From positions 29,782,217 through 29,846,216 of the forward strand of contig OX439005.1 of NCBI GenBank assembly GCA_949316495.1: 64,000 bases of DNA, in the 5' to 3' direction. A program made the translations under genes and the position numbers. Shown here piece after piece: positions 12,856 through 25,800 of the stretch. Position 1 is the stretch's first letter, and every line of letters begins with the position of its first letter. The stretch is from Amphiduros pacificus. Taxonomy: Eukaryota; Annelida; Polychaeta; Phyllodocida; Hesionidae. The notes beneath the pieces are model-generated. The model had not been told where the DNA came from. It saw only the letters and a list, made by a program, of their open reading frames with translations, and did not search any database.

Positions 12856-13164
12856 TCAAAAGAGTACAGCAAGTACTTGGCACTTTCAGCAAAACACAAT
12901 GAGCATGGTCGGTGTATTTTGGTGGATTTTAGTGAGAGAGCTTGCTAGTATCATTTAAGCATTCCCCAAACCTTTGTAAAATTGTCTGTGACCTTTATGG
13001 TTTCGTGAATGCTTTAAACCATGACTTGCGTCCAGTATTCCGCGATACAATTATTTTCCAAGGTAATAAACATTTCAAGAATACAACATGTCTTACAATA
13101 AGCTAAAAGTTTAAATCTGCAATGCAGATATGATAAGTGGCTTATATCTGATAGTGAAGGACAC

Positions 13165-13430
13165 AAGTCGTGGCTCAGTTGGTTTGAGCGCAATTCCTTT
13201 AGTGCTATTTCCTCTGTGGTGACCCGAAGGATTGTGGGTTCGATTTCCGGACTGGTCAGCATTGATATAATTTCTCATATGAGCTGAGGCCCGTGTCAAA
13301 AGGTTTAACCTGTTGTCCTTGTAAATATGTGACTGGGTGGGTTGTCATGTCAAGGACCTGCGAAATGACATTTCAGTGAGGCAACACTATATTTGCCACA
13401 AGTAGGCATCATCAGAAAAGGACTGAAATA
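13165..13430 (+). mobile_element. tRNA-derived SINE
   Basis: The head at 13169-13252 has an A box TGGCTCAGTTGG and a B-box-like GGTTCGATTTCC with one extra base. The body (to about 13430) includes GTTGTCATGTCAAGGACC and TCAGTGAGGCAACACTATA, which recurs in inverse form at 7385-7470. A short A/C-rich tail (CAACAACAAC) follows. Head plus shared body is the standard SINE layout; the family name is not recognised. Confidence 0.6.
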
Positions 13431-14635
13431 ATGTTGAAAGTGACAAAAAACAACAATATAACAACAACATAATATAGATGCTCCACGTCCCTGGTTATCA
13501 AAGGCTACGGTTTGCACTAGCCAAGTGCGAAAGTCTGTGTTGTCATATTTTATCATTGTATTCATTCAGGTGAAATGTAAGAGGTTTTATACCTTGTGAT
13601 GGAATGTCTTTGTCTAATTTCGGCAGCCACACTGAGCATGCGTTATCTGCTTACAGTATGATTTCCATGATATGATCATTCTCCATCTGTTATAAATCAT
13701 AACTTGATCACCTTAATCCTAGAAGACTTTGGAGGAGATTCTCGGAATTCTCATCCAAACAGTTCTATATTTCAAGCTGCTCTATTTCTTCAGAACTGAC
13801 AAATATGACACATATACAGCCAACAGAGGAGTTATGGACCGCCCTATGTTAGAAGACCATAGTAGAAAACAATTACATCAGAAAATTCGCAAGAAAAATA
13901 CAGTGTCTGGGGCAGTGATAAGATCCCAAATGATATGAACTGTAGTCTGAATGCATTAGTTACTAAAATAGATGGTATTAATTTTTATCCATTCATAAGG
14001 TCTTCAAAATTCTCACCAAATAAAATGTTTTCTGGTTATTATTTAAATTTTCTCTGAAAAGACCATTGTCTGTGATCCATTATGACATGTTTTCTATCAT
14101 AAGATAAACTGCCACACTTAGAGAGATTTAATCAGGTCACCAACCAGTCTGTAGGATAAATATCATTTTACATATTTGACGCTCTGATACATGACGCTCT
14201 CATAGAAAAATATATCACATAGAAGTTGTCCAGATGCCATATAACCCTAAACACTGTGCACGGTTCACTATTGGATAACATCTGAGTATAAAGGAGTAGA
14301 ATAAAGAAACGTGCAGCTTAATGGTAATGGAAATACATTTTGACATCCATAAGTTCCATGTAGAAAAGTAGACCATGATGTTCATGTTATAAAAGGATTT
14401 TCTTGTAAAGGGGATTTTGTTGTAAGAAAAGGAAGTTTACGAATGGTGACTGCCAAGGGACCAATATATGACCTCATGACCCTGAGATGTAATACAATGT
14501 TAAATGAACTATATATGCCGACGCATCTTTTGGCCCAGCTGCACTCGTCCATTATGCCATCTGATACTATTTCGTTATTATGATGTAAAATCCATTTTCA
14601 AAGTATTTGAGGGCCTAAAAGCAAGTCTACAGCTT
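13431..14635. other. Gene-free AT-rich DNA
   Basis: Nothing supported. Short frames only, no domains. Confidence 0.55.
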
Positions 14636-14918
14636 TATGTATGTATGTATGTATGTATGTATGTATGTATGTATGTATGTATGTATGTATGTATGTATGT
14701 ATGTATGTATGTATGTATGTATGTATGTATGTATGTATGTATGTATGTATGTATGTATGTATGTATGTATGTATGTATGTATGTATGTATGTATGTATGT
14801 ATGTATGTATGTATGTATGTATGTATGTATGTATGTATGTATGTATGTATGTATGTATGTATGTATGTATGTATGTATGTATGTATGTGTGTGTGTATGT
14901 GTGTATGTGTGTGTGTGT

Positions 14919-14953
<35 letters not shown>

Positions 14954-14987
14954 CTTACGTACGTATGTATGTATGTATGCATGTATG
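14636..14987. repeat. (TATG)n microsatellite with (TG)n and (CACG)n end
   Basis: About 63 uninterrupted TATG units (14636-14888) pass into TG/TATG mixtures, then about nine CACG units (14919-14954), then ACGT/ATGT to 14987. Every frame is open on both strands (Tyr-Val-Cys-Met or Ile-His-Thr-Tyr repeats), which is an artefact of the repeat. Confidence 0.98.
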
Positions 14988-15789
14988 AAAATTAATTCTC
15001 CACTGAAGAAGGTTGGTTAAGCTCATTGACTTATTCCAGAAAAGTGGAAATATCTCTTATTTCATTTATTCGGAGAAATATGATACATAATATAGCGCGT
15101 AGACAACATACTACAGATCCCCTCGCCGCATTTGACCGGAAATTGTTCAGTGTGCAGATGCTTACAGGTCGGTCAACTTATATCAAGGGACATCTCCTAT
15201 TTCGATTATTCAGAGAAGGATGATACATAAGATAAATTATGTACAATAAACGAGATTCCCTCGCCTCATTTGATTAATTCAAAACACAAATTCTCTCCAG
15301 GTGAAAAGAAAGGCTATGTTGTTTGATGGTTTACACTTCAAGGTTCATATCATATCTGACATATAAGATATAGAGCCCTGAAGCCAATACAATAATCATG
15401 CAACTCAGCCAATCATAAATCATAGATGTATACCTGCGAGTCTAATGACTGATTCTCATTGGGTCAATTTAAAGTTCCCTTTAAACAATTTTCCAATCAG
15501 ATTAAAGGAGTGATGAATGTACGTTAGCAATTAAATGCTGGGCGTCAACTTCATTTCAAGAAGTTAGGTCTTTAACTAGACTTATTTGAACTTTGTTTTG
15601 TAGATATCTAATATCATGATTAGCAGTTATATTTTATACACTTCCACGCAATTAAGTACATTATGTCAGTCTTTATGAGCTTTAAAAAAGTCAATGTTTG
15701 AATGTCGGCGAAGAAGATAAATGTGGACATACAGTCAAGACTGAAATCATTTCTGCTTCAAGCAGCCACGGCCGATGCGTAGCCGCTGT
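14988..15789. other. No gene seen
   Basis: Two related passages near 15030-15120 and 15180-15260 (ATCTC.TATTTC..TTATTC.GAGAA and GATACATAA) suggest an old local duplication. No coding content. Confidence 0.5.
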
Positions 15790-15885
15790 ACATTAGCCAG
15801 TGCGCAGGAGCCAGTGCGCAGTGAATGCGCAGGAGCCAGTGCGCAGGAGCCAGGAGCCAGTGCGCAGGAGCCAGTGCGCAGCTAC
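15790..15885. repeat. GC-rich 14-bp minisatellite
   Basis: Several units of GAGCCAGTGCGCAG, with one irregular copy, make a GC-rich patch in AT-rich DNA. Confidence 0.85.
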
Positions 15886-16469
15886 AGACCAACAAGGAAA
15901 AAATGGTCTATATCATCAAGCAAAATATTGACAAATTAAAATAGTAGCCTCCCTCCAAGGATACAATATATTTGTGATCAACGGACGAGTTAAAGACGAC
16001 CGGGAAGTATTCACCAACCGCTAAAAACCTTGAAAGTGTTGTGACATGACTTAATTCTTAAAAGCCTTAAATCTTAATTTGAAAAAAAAAATGATTTTGA
16101 AAAGTCCAAAATATTCCAGTTTGTGACAATATTATATAAAACGAGTTGCGATTGTTTTATTCAATGGAATATATCCCTTTTATTGTAATTCACCTCTGTC
16201 AAATTTGCCATGATTTTGGGTTAAATAAAACGATTGATAGATTTGAGATCTCCAAGATCGGAAATGTTTACACTTTAAATCATTCATAACAATGAAACTT
16301 TGCCTGAGTGTCACAGAATAAAAAAAATTAAAAGTATTTATTCCAAGAAACAGCATTGAGCTTTAAAACCCAATAACATTCACAGACACTCTAAGCATTG
16401 AAGTTTCACTAAGGTTTGACGCAGAGTGGAGAGTACGGTAACAAAGGAATCGCTTATCAAATTACTGAC
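15886..16469. other. Intron DNA downstream of GPCR exon
   Basis: On the minus strand this follows the donor site of the GPCR exon, so it is probably intronic. No second exon with helices 4-7 is seen here or further left in the window. Confidence 0.5.
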
Positions 16470-16957
16470 CTTTCCATTGAGATGGCAACCAAGGTGAGAA
16501 CACTGGCGAAGACGAAGACTGGGAGGACGTAATAGAGGAAGGAGCAGAGTGCATCCTTGGCAAACACCCTCCAGCTGCACGGCGCCGTGTACTCCAGCAG
16601 CTTGAGCGGCATGACAAAGGCCGTCACCAGGAAGTCGGACACGGCCAGGTTGACAATGTAATAGTTGGTGACCGTTCGCATGTGTTTGTTGCGGAACACT
16701 GTCCAGATCACCATAAAGTTACCAAGCAGAGACATGAGGCTCACCACGCAGTACATGACGATAAAGGCACATCGCACTGAGTCCAGCTGACTGTAGTCTA
16801 CATAGTAGGACGAGTACAGCACATGGCAGTTTGCTATTGTAGCTGGTGGTTCATTCTCTTCCATAGATGTGTTAAGATAATCCACAGACCGTGGAGGTCC
16901 ATCTTTATCCGCTTCAGATAGGGAGTAATCTATATGTGTATCCCAGGTGTCGTTCAT
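16470..16957 (-). CDS. Neuropeptide-type rhodopsin-class GPCR, first coding exon
   Basis: This exon encodes the first 162 residues plus two bases: an N-terminal ectodomain (1-62) with N-glycosylation sites at N2 and N29, then helices 1 to 3. Class A marks are visible: GN at 79-80 (helix 1), NLAVSD with D108 (helix 2), the disulfide Cys C138, and ISMER at 159-163, which is where the DRY-type motif begins. The exon ends inside that motif at a clear donor, AAAG|GTCAGT, in phase 2, a common intron position in such receptors. The style of the helix 2-3 region (PCSW, LYYVLPVFVFASVLTLVAISMER) suggests a peptide receptor; a trissin-receptor-like or orexin/allatotropin-like identity is possible but unproven. 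No exon for helices 4-7 is visible to the left, so the next intron exceeds 16 kb or the gene is incomplete. Confidence 0.8.
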
Positions 16958-19900
16958 CTTGTCTCCCTCCTGCTGGATCTCACCTTCACACCAGCAAAAT
17001 CTACTTTATTAAAATAACACAGTGAAATGCAGAGGCGTCCAGGTAATATATAAAGATATGTGTGAATGCAGCCCGCGCACAGTGAAGACTGCCGTCTTAA
17101 TCCTAGGCCTGCGGGCACATCTCACAAGTAAGATACCTGTGTGGACCTGCACAGTCCGTACTTCTCATCTCAACCCGTGAAAATCCACATCTCACAATGT
17201 AATGATGACACAACTCACATCTATTATTTGATATCAAATATACTTGGACGACACACGTTGGTCTACATAGAGTCTTTAAATATTATTACGTTTTTTATGA
17301 CTTACTTTTGCGTCCCTAGGAATGCGCGCTCAAATAACTTGAAACTTTGACACGACCGCTTTATCTTATCAATTTCTTCATTGTAAGCGTATTTTCCTGC
17401 GGTAATACGTTTTTGGTTCAGGACAAACAAGAATATCCGTCATGTTTGACATGTGTCCCCATGCCAGGTGATGAATGTTTTCCTTCCTATATTTACAATT
17501 GTGCTTTATGTATGGTTGTCTGTGAATATGGCACGAGGACGCTGACTGGCAATGATGCGCCCAGATTGCCTTGAGATTTTATGTGCGGGATCGTGCAGCC
17601 AAACCCCCGACCTGCAGTGCCACCTTGTGACAGACAGACATCTTAAATGGCGACATTCTGCAAGATTAATGAGACAGACAGCAATGGCCAGGATGTCTTG
17701 AAACCCAATGCGTGTAGGTATCTGCTGGTATTTAACCATTCAAATCACAGCAGATTGCAGAGAGATATATGAGTGACGGTGTCACCGACATTTAATTGTC
17801 TATTTCAATTGTATGTATTATTTTTCAATTATTCATCAAAATGTGACAATTCATGTGACTAAACCAATAAAAAAGCTGAAATATTATTTCAGAACAGACA
17901 AATAACTGTCTAACAAATTGATTTGTATCCTTTTACATTTAATTGTTTGTTACGAAAAAGGACAATTTACATATGGAATTCTCAAAAAATTAATTTTGAT
18001 ATTTCTGTTTATGATGTATGATTTGACACTTGTTCATATAATATTGAAAAACAAAATATACTTATTTGTCCACAATAATACCTTTATGCTTGAATAGGAC
18101 TTAATCACAATAAGGTTTACAGGAAACTTAACAAATTTGTGTGGTGTATTTGTTTTAACTACTAAAGACAGATGTTCAATTGTTAGTGAGGATCCAAATA
18201 TCATAATTTTTGGCCCTGATATTTACATTCTATTAAGTTTACAAACTGCCGAAATTATCCTTTCATATGTGGACTTATCCAATAGGATTGAAGTTGGAAT
18301 ACAAAAGTCCTCAATAAGTATTTGACTGGGTGAAAAGCGTTCTCCCTATTTATTTCTCAGGGAAACAATGAATATTATATTTTGTATAATATTTGAAAGA
18401 ATAACAAATTAATTTAACCAATCTTTCAATGATGATTCTTATTCTGCCAAGGACAATCTATTTCATTATGTGGATCCAGATTTGTTTAAAGCTGACAAAG
18501 GGAAGAGTTTGCAGGAGGTGGAGTGCCATCTAGCGATTCAAATTCTCAATGTATTTAATGTAAGAAACACCGAAGTGGCAGACCTTCTATTGAATTATTT
18601 TGTTTCCAGCATAAACAATTTTCATCATGATAAGAACTTAAATATTTCAGTACAAAATTAGTTATATCAAAGAGCATTTTGTAATGAAATCTATGATTGT
18701 TTGTGTGCAGAAAACTATTTGCATAAAACATTCTTGTAACAGAAAAACATATTCAATGGAAACATCCAATTGAAAACTGTTATTTGTGTTAGGCAATTAC
18801 TCTTTAGGATAATCGAAAAGATTGGTTTCAAAAGAATAATATTGGAGAACAAATGTGGATGTTTTAGATTTTCAGATTCATTTAACGGGCATTTCACTTT
18901 TGGCTCTTACTAATTCTGTCCTCCAGTTTTGCTAGGTTTCAATATAAAGCATACGTAAATTTTCAGGAAAAGTACTTGATGGGAAGTTCTATAAAATGTA
19001 TATCTTGTGTTCTGAAATGGCATGTTTCTTATGCTGTGATGTATTGGGAAAGTTCTGTAAAATGTGTATCTTGTGTTCTGAAATGGCATGATTCTTATGT
19101 TATGATGTTATTGAAAATATGTTGTGCTCTTTTAATATAATTGCTTAAGCAGCGGCATCTAAAATTGTACTGACTGGATAATTTAAATCTTGAATTATGA
19201 ACTTGCTCAAGGTCAGAAATAATTTCTTTCTTGACCCTGACAGCAGTCAGTAGTACAGCTCTTACGTGACCTTTGATTCTATCGAGACTGAAAAGATATA
19301 TTTTCATCGAGTTTTTGGATTAAAGATAAGAGACTGTATAGTATGCCCATTACATTTCTCTTAATATTTCACCAATGTGCCCAAGATCAAGATATTTTGT
19401 TTTTAAAGTTAAACTTCTTTTGTGATATTTATTGCCTTTTTTATATCTTTACTTTGGCAATGCAATAATTACTTTTACTGCTTGTATATTCTGTATCAAG
19501 CCAATTGCTGCCTCTAAGCCAAGGTCTACAGAGTCTGGTTTACTTGCTTCCACCACACATTCTGCATTGTAATGCATAGATTCAGGCGGAGAGAATGAAC
19601 TGTTTTGAAAGGGCATTTTTTCTCGGGTCATCAGTTTACAATTATATCATTTGATGAGGAGGATTGGTGGGAAGACTGAAAAGGTATTCTTATATTGAGA
19701 AGTATGAGGTGATCAAGGCACTCATTAAAAGGCCATGCTGGTATGGGATCTGGCTCACAAGACGTTTCAGCATTTGTGATCCACCAGGTGTCTCTTGTGT
19801 CAAGTGCACTGCATGCCGGGATAGGTGTGTGTGCTGACATGGGAATACATTCATAATATGGCAACAGAAAATCAATCACATATTCACATAGTTTGCCATA

Positions 19901-20204
19901 ACTTGAGAAGGGCAGGTATGTAATTCAAAGTATCATATTATAACATAAATAACTGGCTAACAATATTATATTGTTGCACAGTTAGACCCCAGTCCAACAT
20001 TCCAAGAGTAAATAAATATGCTTGTAACATTATTCAGTGTAAAGGAAAAGTAGATATCCTAAACCATCGACTCATGAAATGACAAGACATTATCATCTTG
20101 TATCACTCAAGTTGTCAATTCCTGAAGATTTATCATCCAGTCAATGTCGCATAATACGGGCAAGATAGTTTTATCTTAATGACATTGCTGTGGTAAAACT
20201 GACC
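16958..20204. other. Gene-free AT-rich DNA with a small tandem duplication
   Basis: Upstream flank of the GPCR exon, then intergenic DNA. A ~65-bp unit containing ATCTTGTGTTCTGAAATGG is duplicated at 18981-19110. No other supported feature. Confidence 0.55.
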
Positions 20205-20335
20205 CAGCCAGGTAAGCATTTTTTTTATCAACAATGAACACTCAACATGTACAAGTACAGCAGGTAAGCATTTTTTTTATCAACTATGAACAAGTCTAAG
20301 TACAACAGGTAAGCAACTTTCATCAGCTATGCATA
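20205..20335. repeat. ~50-bp tandem repeat, three copies
   Basis: Three units begin with CAGGTAAGCA and contain ATCAAC/GATGAACA-type sequence at about 20210, 20262 and 20308; the third is diverged. Confidence 0.75.
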
Positions 20336-20378
20336 CAGAACTTATTACACGAGTTTTATAAGCAATCCGACCCACATC

Positions 20379-20806
20379 CAGTTATTAGCAGGCACTAATT
20401 GTTATTGTGATTTGTAGGGTTTGCAGGTCTGGAACAGGGTGATGAGAAAAATGTTAGTCATAGTTAGTGGGGGATATTGGTTATCTAGGATGTAGTCTCG
20501 GTGTTAAAATCTTAATTTTTCCTTGGTGTTTCAGGAGATGAAGATATTTATATTTTGTTCCAGTTATTTGCAGCCACTAATTGTTATTGTGATTTGTAGG
20601 GTTTGCAGGTCTGGATCAGGATGGTGAGAAAAATGTTAGTCATAGTTAGTGGGGGATGTTGGTTATCTAGGATGTAGTCTCGGTGGGATTATGGTACTAA
20701 TGATTTTATTTCTTGTAGGTCCTTTTCAGGCGGAGAAAGAAAAGGAGTGGTAGTCATAGTTTAGTGGGGGATGTCGGTTACTTAGGATGTAGTCTCGGTG
20801 GGATTA
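20379..20806. repeat. ~192-bp tandem repeat, two and a partial copy
   Basis: CAGTTATT..CACTAATTGTTATTGTG followed by GTTTGCAGGTCTGGA and a GGATGTAGTCTCGGTG block occurs at 20379 and again at 20571. The last part recurs a third time at about 20750-20806. Confidence 0.85.
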
Positions 20807-21059
20807 GAAAAGTTGGTAAGGAGGCAGCTGGTAGATATGAAGGTGCTGAAGATCACTAGGTACTCACGTGGAGGACATTTTTAGCCTCTAGTTGTGATTG
20901 GTAGGGCTTACGAGGATATTGGACGCCTCAGGCTGTATAGGGATATTGGACGCCCTTTAGCGCGCTGGGGATTGTAGGCCCCAAGGGAAGGAGTGAGTGT
21001 TGAGGTGAAAGTTGTCAGTGCAGAAGGTGATAATTAGATAGGGTAGCTTTTCATCAGTG

Positions 21060-21224
21060 TAGGGGCCTGCACCGGGCGGTCAGCACGAGTGCTATTCACA
21101 GATTGGCGATAGTGCGTATTGGGTCTCCTCTCTAGCTGGATAGCCATGCTGCGTAAGCTCTGAGTGCCCACGAGACAAAAGTGGAGCGGCCAACATATCA
21201 AATCAAATCAAATCAAATCAAATC
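21060..21224 (+). mobile_element. Possible retrotransposon 3' end with (AATCA)n tail
   Basis: A GC-richer, unique-looking stretch ends in about five AATCA repeats (21196-21224). Short simple-repeat tails of this kind mark the 3' ends of some LINEs and SINEs. No protein-coding part of a LINE is visible upstream, so this is a weak call. Confidence 0.3.
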
Positions 21225-21305
21225 AGACGCTTGTTCAGAAAAAAGCTAATCCGTTTAAAAATTCTGAAAATAAGAGAGGCGTATAGGTGTATTAAACTGA
21301 CTGAA

Positions 21306-22800
21306 TGTAGGTAATAATGTGGTGAGAAGTAGGAAATGTGGGATGAGAAGTAGGCAATGTGGGATGAGAAGCAGGTAATAATGGGGTGAAAAGTAGGTAA
21401 TAATGGGGTGAGAAGTAGGCAATGTGGGATGAGAAGTAGGCAATGTGGGATGAGAAGCGGGTATTAATGGGGTAAGATGTAGGCAATGAGGGGGTAAGAA
21501 GTAAGCAATGAGGGGTGACATGTACGCAATGAGGGGTGAGAAGTAGGCAATGTGAGATGAGAAGTAGGCAATGTGGGGTGAGAAGTAGGCAATGAGGGGT
21601 GAGAAGTAGGCAATGAGGGTGAGAAGTAGACAATGAGGGGTGAGAAGTAGGCAATGAGGGGTGAGAAGTAGGTAATAATGGGGTGAAAAGTAGGTAATAA
21701 TGGGGTGAGAAGTAGGCAATGTGGGGTGACATGTACGCAATGAGGGGTGAGAAGTAGGCAATGTGAGATGAGAAGTAGGCGATGAGGGGGTAAGAAGTAA
21801 GCAACGTGGGGGTGAGATGTACGCAATGAGGGGTGAGAAGTAGGTAATGTGGGGTGAGAAGTAGGCAATGAGGGGTGAGAAGTAGGCAATGAGGGGTGAG
21901 AAGTAGGCAATGAGGGTGAGAAGTAGGCAATGAGGGGTGAGAAGTAGGCAATGAGGGTGAGAAGTAGGTAATGAAGGGTGAGAAGTAGGTAATGAAGGGT
22001 GAGAAGTAGGCAATAAGGAGTGAGAAGTAGGCAATGAGGGGTGAGAAGTAGGTAATGAAGGTTGAGAAGTAGGTAATGAGGGGTGAGAAGTAGGTAATGA
22101 GGGGTGAGAAGTAGGCAATGAGGGGTGAGAAGTAGGCAATGAGGGGTGAGAAGTAGGCAATGAGGGGTGAGAAGTAGGTAATGAAGGGTGAGAAGTAGGC
22201 AATGAGGGGTGAGAAGTAGGCAATGAGGGGTGAGAAGTAGGCAATGAGGGGTGAGAAGTAGGCAATGAGGGTGAGAAGTAGGTAATGAGGGGTGAGAAGT
22301 AGGTAATGAGGGGTGACATGTACGTAATGAGGGTGAGAAGTAGGCAATGAGGGGTGAGAAGTAGGCAATGAGGGGTGAGAAGTAGGCAATGAGGGGTGAG
22401 AAGCAGGTAATGAGGGGTGAGAAGTAGGCAATGAGGGGTGAGAAGTAGACAATGAGGGGTGAGAAGTAGGTAATGAGGGGTGAGAAGTAGGCAATGAGGG
22501 TGAGAAGTAGGCAATGTGAGATGAGAAGTAGGTAATGAGGGGTGAGAAGTAGGTAATGTGGGGTGAAAAGTAGGCAATGAGGGGTGAGAAGTAGGTAATG
22601 AGGGTGAGAAGTAGGTAATGAGGGGTGAGAAGTAGGTAATGTGGGGTGAGAAGTAGACAATGAGGGGTGAGAAGTAGGCAATGAGGGGTGAGAAGTAGGC
22701 AATGAAGGGTGAGAAGTAGGCAATGAGGGGTGAGAAGTAGGTAATGTGGGATGAGAAGTAGGCAATGAGGGGTGAGAAGTAGGCAATGTGGGGTGAGAAG
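21306..22800. repeat. 21-bp minisatellite, ~70 copies
   Basis: The unit is TGAGAAGTAGGCAATGAGGGG with 20-bp variants (one G fewer) and scattered variants ending in TGTACGCAATGAGG. Because 21 is divisible by three, long minus-strand frames (to 540 codons, repeating Ser-Leu-Pro-Thr-Ser-His-Pro) stay open in three registers. The 20-bp variants shift the register, which argues against coding. Confidence 0.95.
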
Positions 22801-25800
22801 GGTATGAAATTGATCAAGGGTATAAAATTGATCTCTAAGCCACCATGACTTTTTTTTAAAACTAAATGTTCCTTCAATCAATGCATTTTCTAATAAAGGG
22901 GCCTTAAGATATATGTATTAAGAAAATGCAGCAGAAAAGGGTGCAATCAGCTGTAACTAAATGATACCAGTGTGCACGAAATGTCTTAAAAATCTTTAAA
23001 CGTTCAAGAAAATCTTTAGAAACATTTTATCAAGGTCTCCTCAAATGTTGAAATAGTGATGATGAAAATAAAATAATTGTTTGTGCCACAAAGAGGCTAT
23101 TTGTAATTTAGAATTTCAATGTAACAAGACACCTTCATTGTATTTAATTACGTTACTTTTAAACACACATATGCATATTAAACATTTCTATCTACCTGTA
23201 TGAATATTTTTGCATCTTTTGGGCAAACAAAATAATTGAAAAAACAGAAATGTAAAAACAGTGGATATATGGTAGCCTTTGATTCATTTTAGTTATAACG
23301 AGCTATAACTTGCAATTACATATTGATACCAAAGCATATCTACAATCAATAGTAGACTAACCAATTACATTTTCTGAACACTTGCCTTTCCTTAATAACA
23401 TCATTTTGTAAACATAAAACGTTTCCCTGAGTCACCCTGCCCTCGCCATCCCTCATACCAAAAGGACTCATTCATTACCTCAGTAGATTCTAGAATAATA
23501 CAGCTGTAGTGTATAATGTTAGGCATTTAAAGCTGCATTTGACACATTAAACAAACTCTTCTTTTATTCATTGATTGCTACATATGTTTTAGAGGGAATA
23601 TGAAAACACCAACATATGTGCTTGGGATAAACTTGACACATGTGTCAGAAAGGCTGGCCTCGTTTTGGAATCCACTGATTGGGCAATTTACAAACAGTAA
23701 AGCCATGAAAAATGTCTCATCGCAAGGTAAACACCACACCACACATATGATCTGAACAAAATGTGTGTTTATATATATGGTCAGTCATAAGTATTTATGT
23801 TAACAATTTATGTATGTTGCAGGGGATGCTGATGTAAACAAAATGTATGCCTCAAGAACGACAACATGCGTAAGAAAATGGCAAAATTCAAAAGTATTCG
23901 ATGGTCTTTCAGGGTCCAGGTGTTCAGAAGAAAGAAATGCCATTGTAGATGAGTTCTTTTAAAAGGCTTTATGATACAGAAGTGGAGGCTACTCCTCAAA
24001 GATTATCTTGTCAACATCCCTTAATGTAAATAAATTGATGCATAAGATATTATCTTCCAATACATTTATTCATGTAAATCATTGTCAATGCTTTAAAAAA
24101 ATGGCACACATTTAAAGTTTTTTTTTCAGATATTTAATAAAACCAATACCAAATAAAATTGTTTTTGTCTGCCATCCAGCGAATTACTGCATATGGGCAG
24201 GGGCACAGACAGGAAATTAACATTGCCAAGCCTTGAATATAAAGCTGTAGAAATATGTGCATGCTATACTCGAACTGATATTGCCAGGGAAAGCTGACTT
24301 GTTGACGTAGTACATACATATTCATGCATGTATATTTATATCTATTGACTGTTGCGTCTGTGTTGGCTTGGGCAAGTCTTCCAAAATAGTAGAGTGAAAA
24401 GATGGGAAATCCTCTCAAAATGCAGCAATGATGGCTGACGATAATGTCCATTTCAATCAACTTTGTTCAGAGTGGGAACCGACAGAAAATAAATATGAAC
24501 TCCATTCAGGAAAGAATTTGATTAATGCCACCATTTGCTCTCTTAGAATAGTTCACTACATAAATTGAATTGTTGATGTACTATTGCAGTTTGTGAATGA
24601 CAATGAATTTGGCTAAAGTGAAAACTGTATTTTGCTACTGCAGCTGATATTGAAACGGTTTGGTCAGCTTGGTAAATATAAAGACTTATTACCAATTGCC
24701 ATGCAAAATGATTTTTCTGGTCAACTTTAATATTAAATACTAAATATCATATGATTACAGTGCAAGAGAAGAACAAAAAATAAAACATGTAACTATAAAA
24801 GATTAAATATCCTGTGCACATGATCTTTAAAAACGAATTTGGTTTCAATTTAATTTTTGTGCTTGGTCCAATGTAGCTTTTTATCCAATAAAACTGTAAT
24901 TCGGACTTAATTGATAAAATCCACTTTTGACATAATATTGTAACTGCTCCTAGTTTGCGCAAACAGAGCAATTTTTGCTGCTGGGGACGGACCATTATTC
25001 AATCATGGAAAGAGTGTATTAAAATATATTTGCGTATTTTTTTCAGAACCACAAAGAGGTACAATATTTTTTTCATTATATTGGTGTTATCTCTTGTTTA
25101 TCAGCTGTTAAGAGTTGCAATTAAGAATAAAAGGGAAATTCAAACATTTACCAATTATTTCTGGAGTTTTGCCGGTTTTAAGCATGTCTCAGATTGGTCA
25201 GGGTATACTTCACTCTATCATCGTCTTGACTGCCATGATAGGTCAGCGAACCTGATATGTGTCCGATAGTTGTATTATTATTCATATAAGTATGAAGGTT
25301 AGATTATTTAGCAGCAACTCATTGAGAATATATGGCCTCAGGGGAGTTATAAAGGCTGCATTCTGGCACTGAAAAATTATATTTCCACCTTAATGCACAA
25401 TTCGAGCAAACTATTATATATGCTTTTCAATGTCTCTAGTTATAAATTTAAATGAGGTGTACTGCCAACATTTTTTGTAATATGCAATGAAAGAATTTTT
25501 TTCTCTGATTTGTTTTTCTGAATTTCATTTCACCAAAAATTCTTGGCTTAGGAATATTTGCCTTGTTCTATGAGAGTATCATATATAGAGTGCCATAACA
25601 ACCATTTTGCTGATATGACAATTTTTCACAGAGAGATTTTTAGGACACATTACCACCGTTAACCTAATACCACCTGTAAGACCATATTTGCATTAAATTG
25701 CATTTTAGGTATGGGTTAGAATGTATAATCATTAACGGTACCTTTTAATTTGATTATGACTAAGACAGATAATGCAAATCATGAAAGAATATCATAAAAT

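Larger units (their letters stand above)
9593..13013. mobile_element. TTAA-flanked DNA transposon, Kolobok/piggyBac-like, non-autonomous
   Basis: Seen: the left end AGCATTCATGAAACC (from 9593) and the right end, read inward on the minus strand from 13013, share about 38 of 50 positions. Both are directly bordered by TTAA (9589-9592 and 13014-13017). Known: TTAA target duplication is typical of the Kolobok and piggyBac superfamilies. A third copy of the end sequence, in right-end orientation and also followed by TTAA, lies at 10766-10780, so either a shorter element (9593-10780) is nested here or the right end was duplicated. No transposase frame is visible. The cargo is a decayed USP-like gene piece on the minus strand and unrecognised plus-strand frames at 11937-12508. 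Confidence 0.6.

Noticed and set aside
14504-15020. Frames of Tyr-Val-Cys-Met or Ile-His-Thr-Tyr repeats
   Set aside because: Artefact of the TATG microsatellite; open on both strands in several frames.
21255-22881. Minus-strand frames of 440-540 codons in the 21-bp array
   Set aside because: Three registers are open at once because the unit is 21 bp; 20-bp units shift register, and composition is pure repeat.
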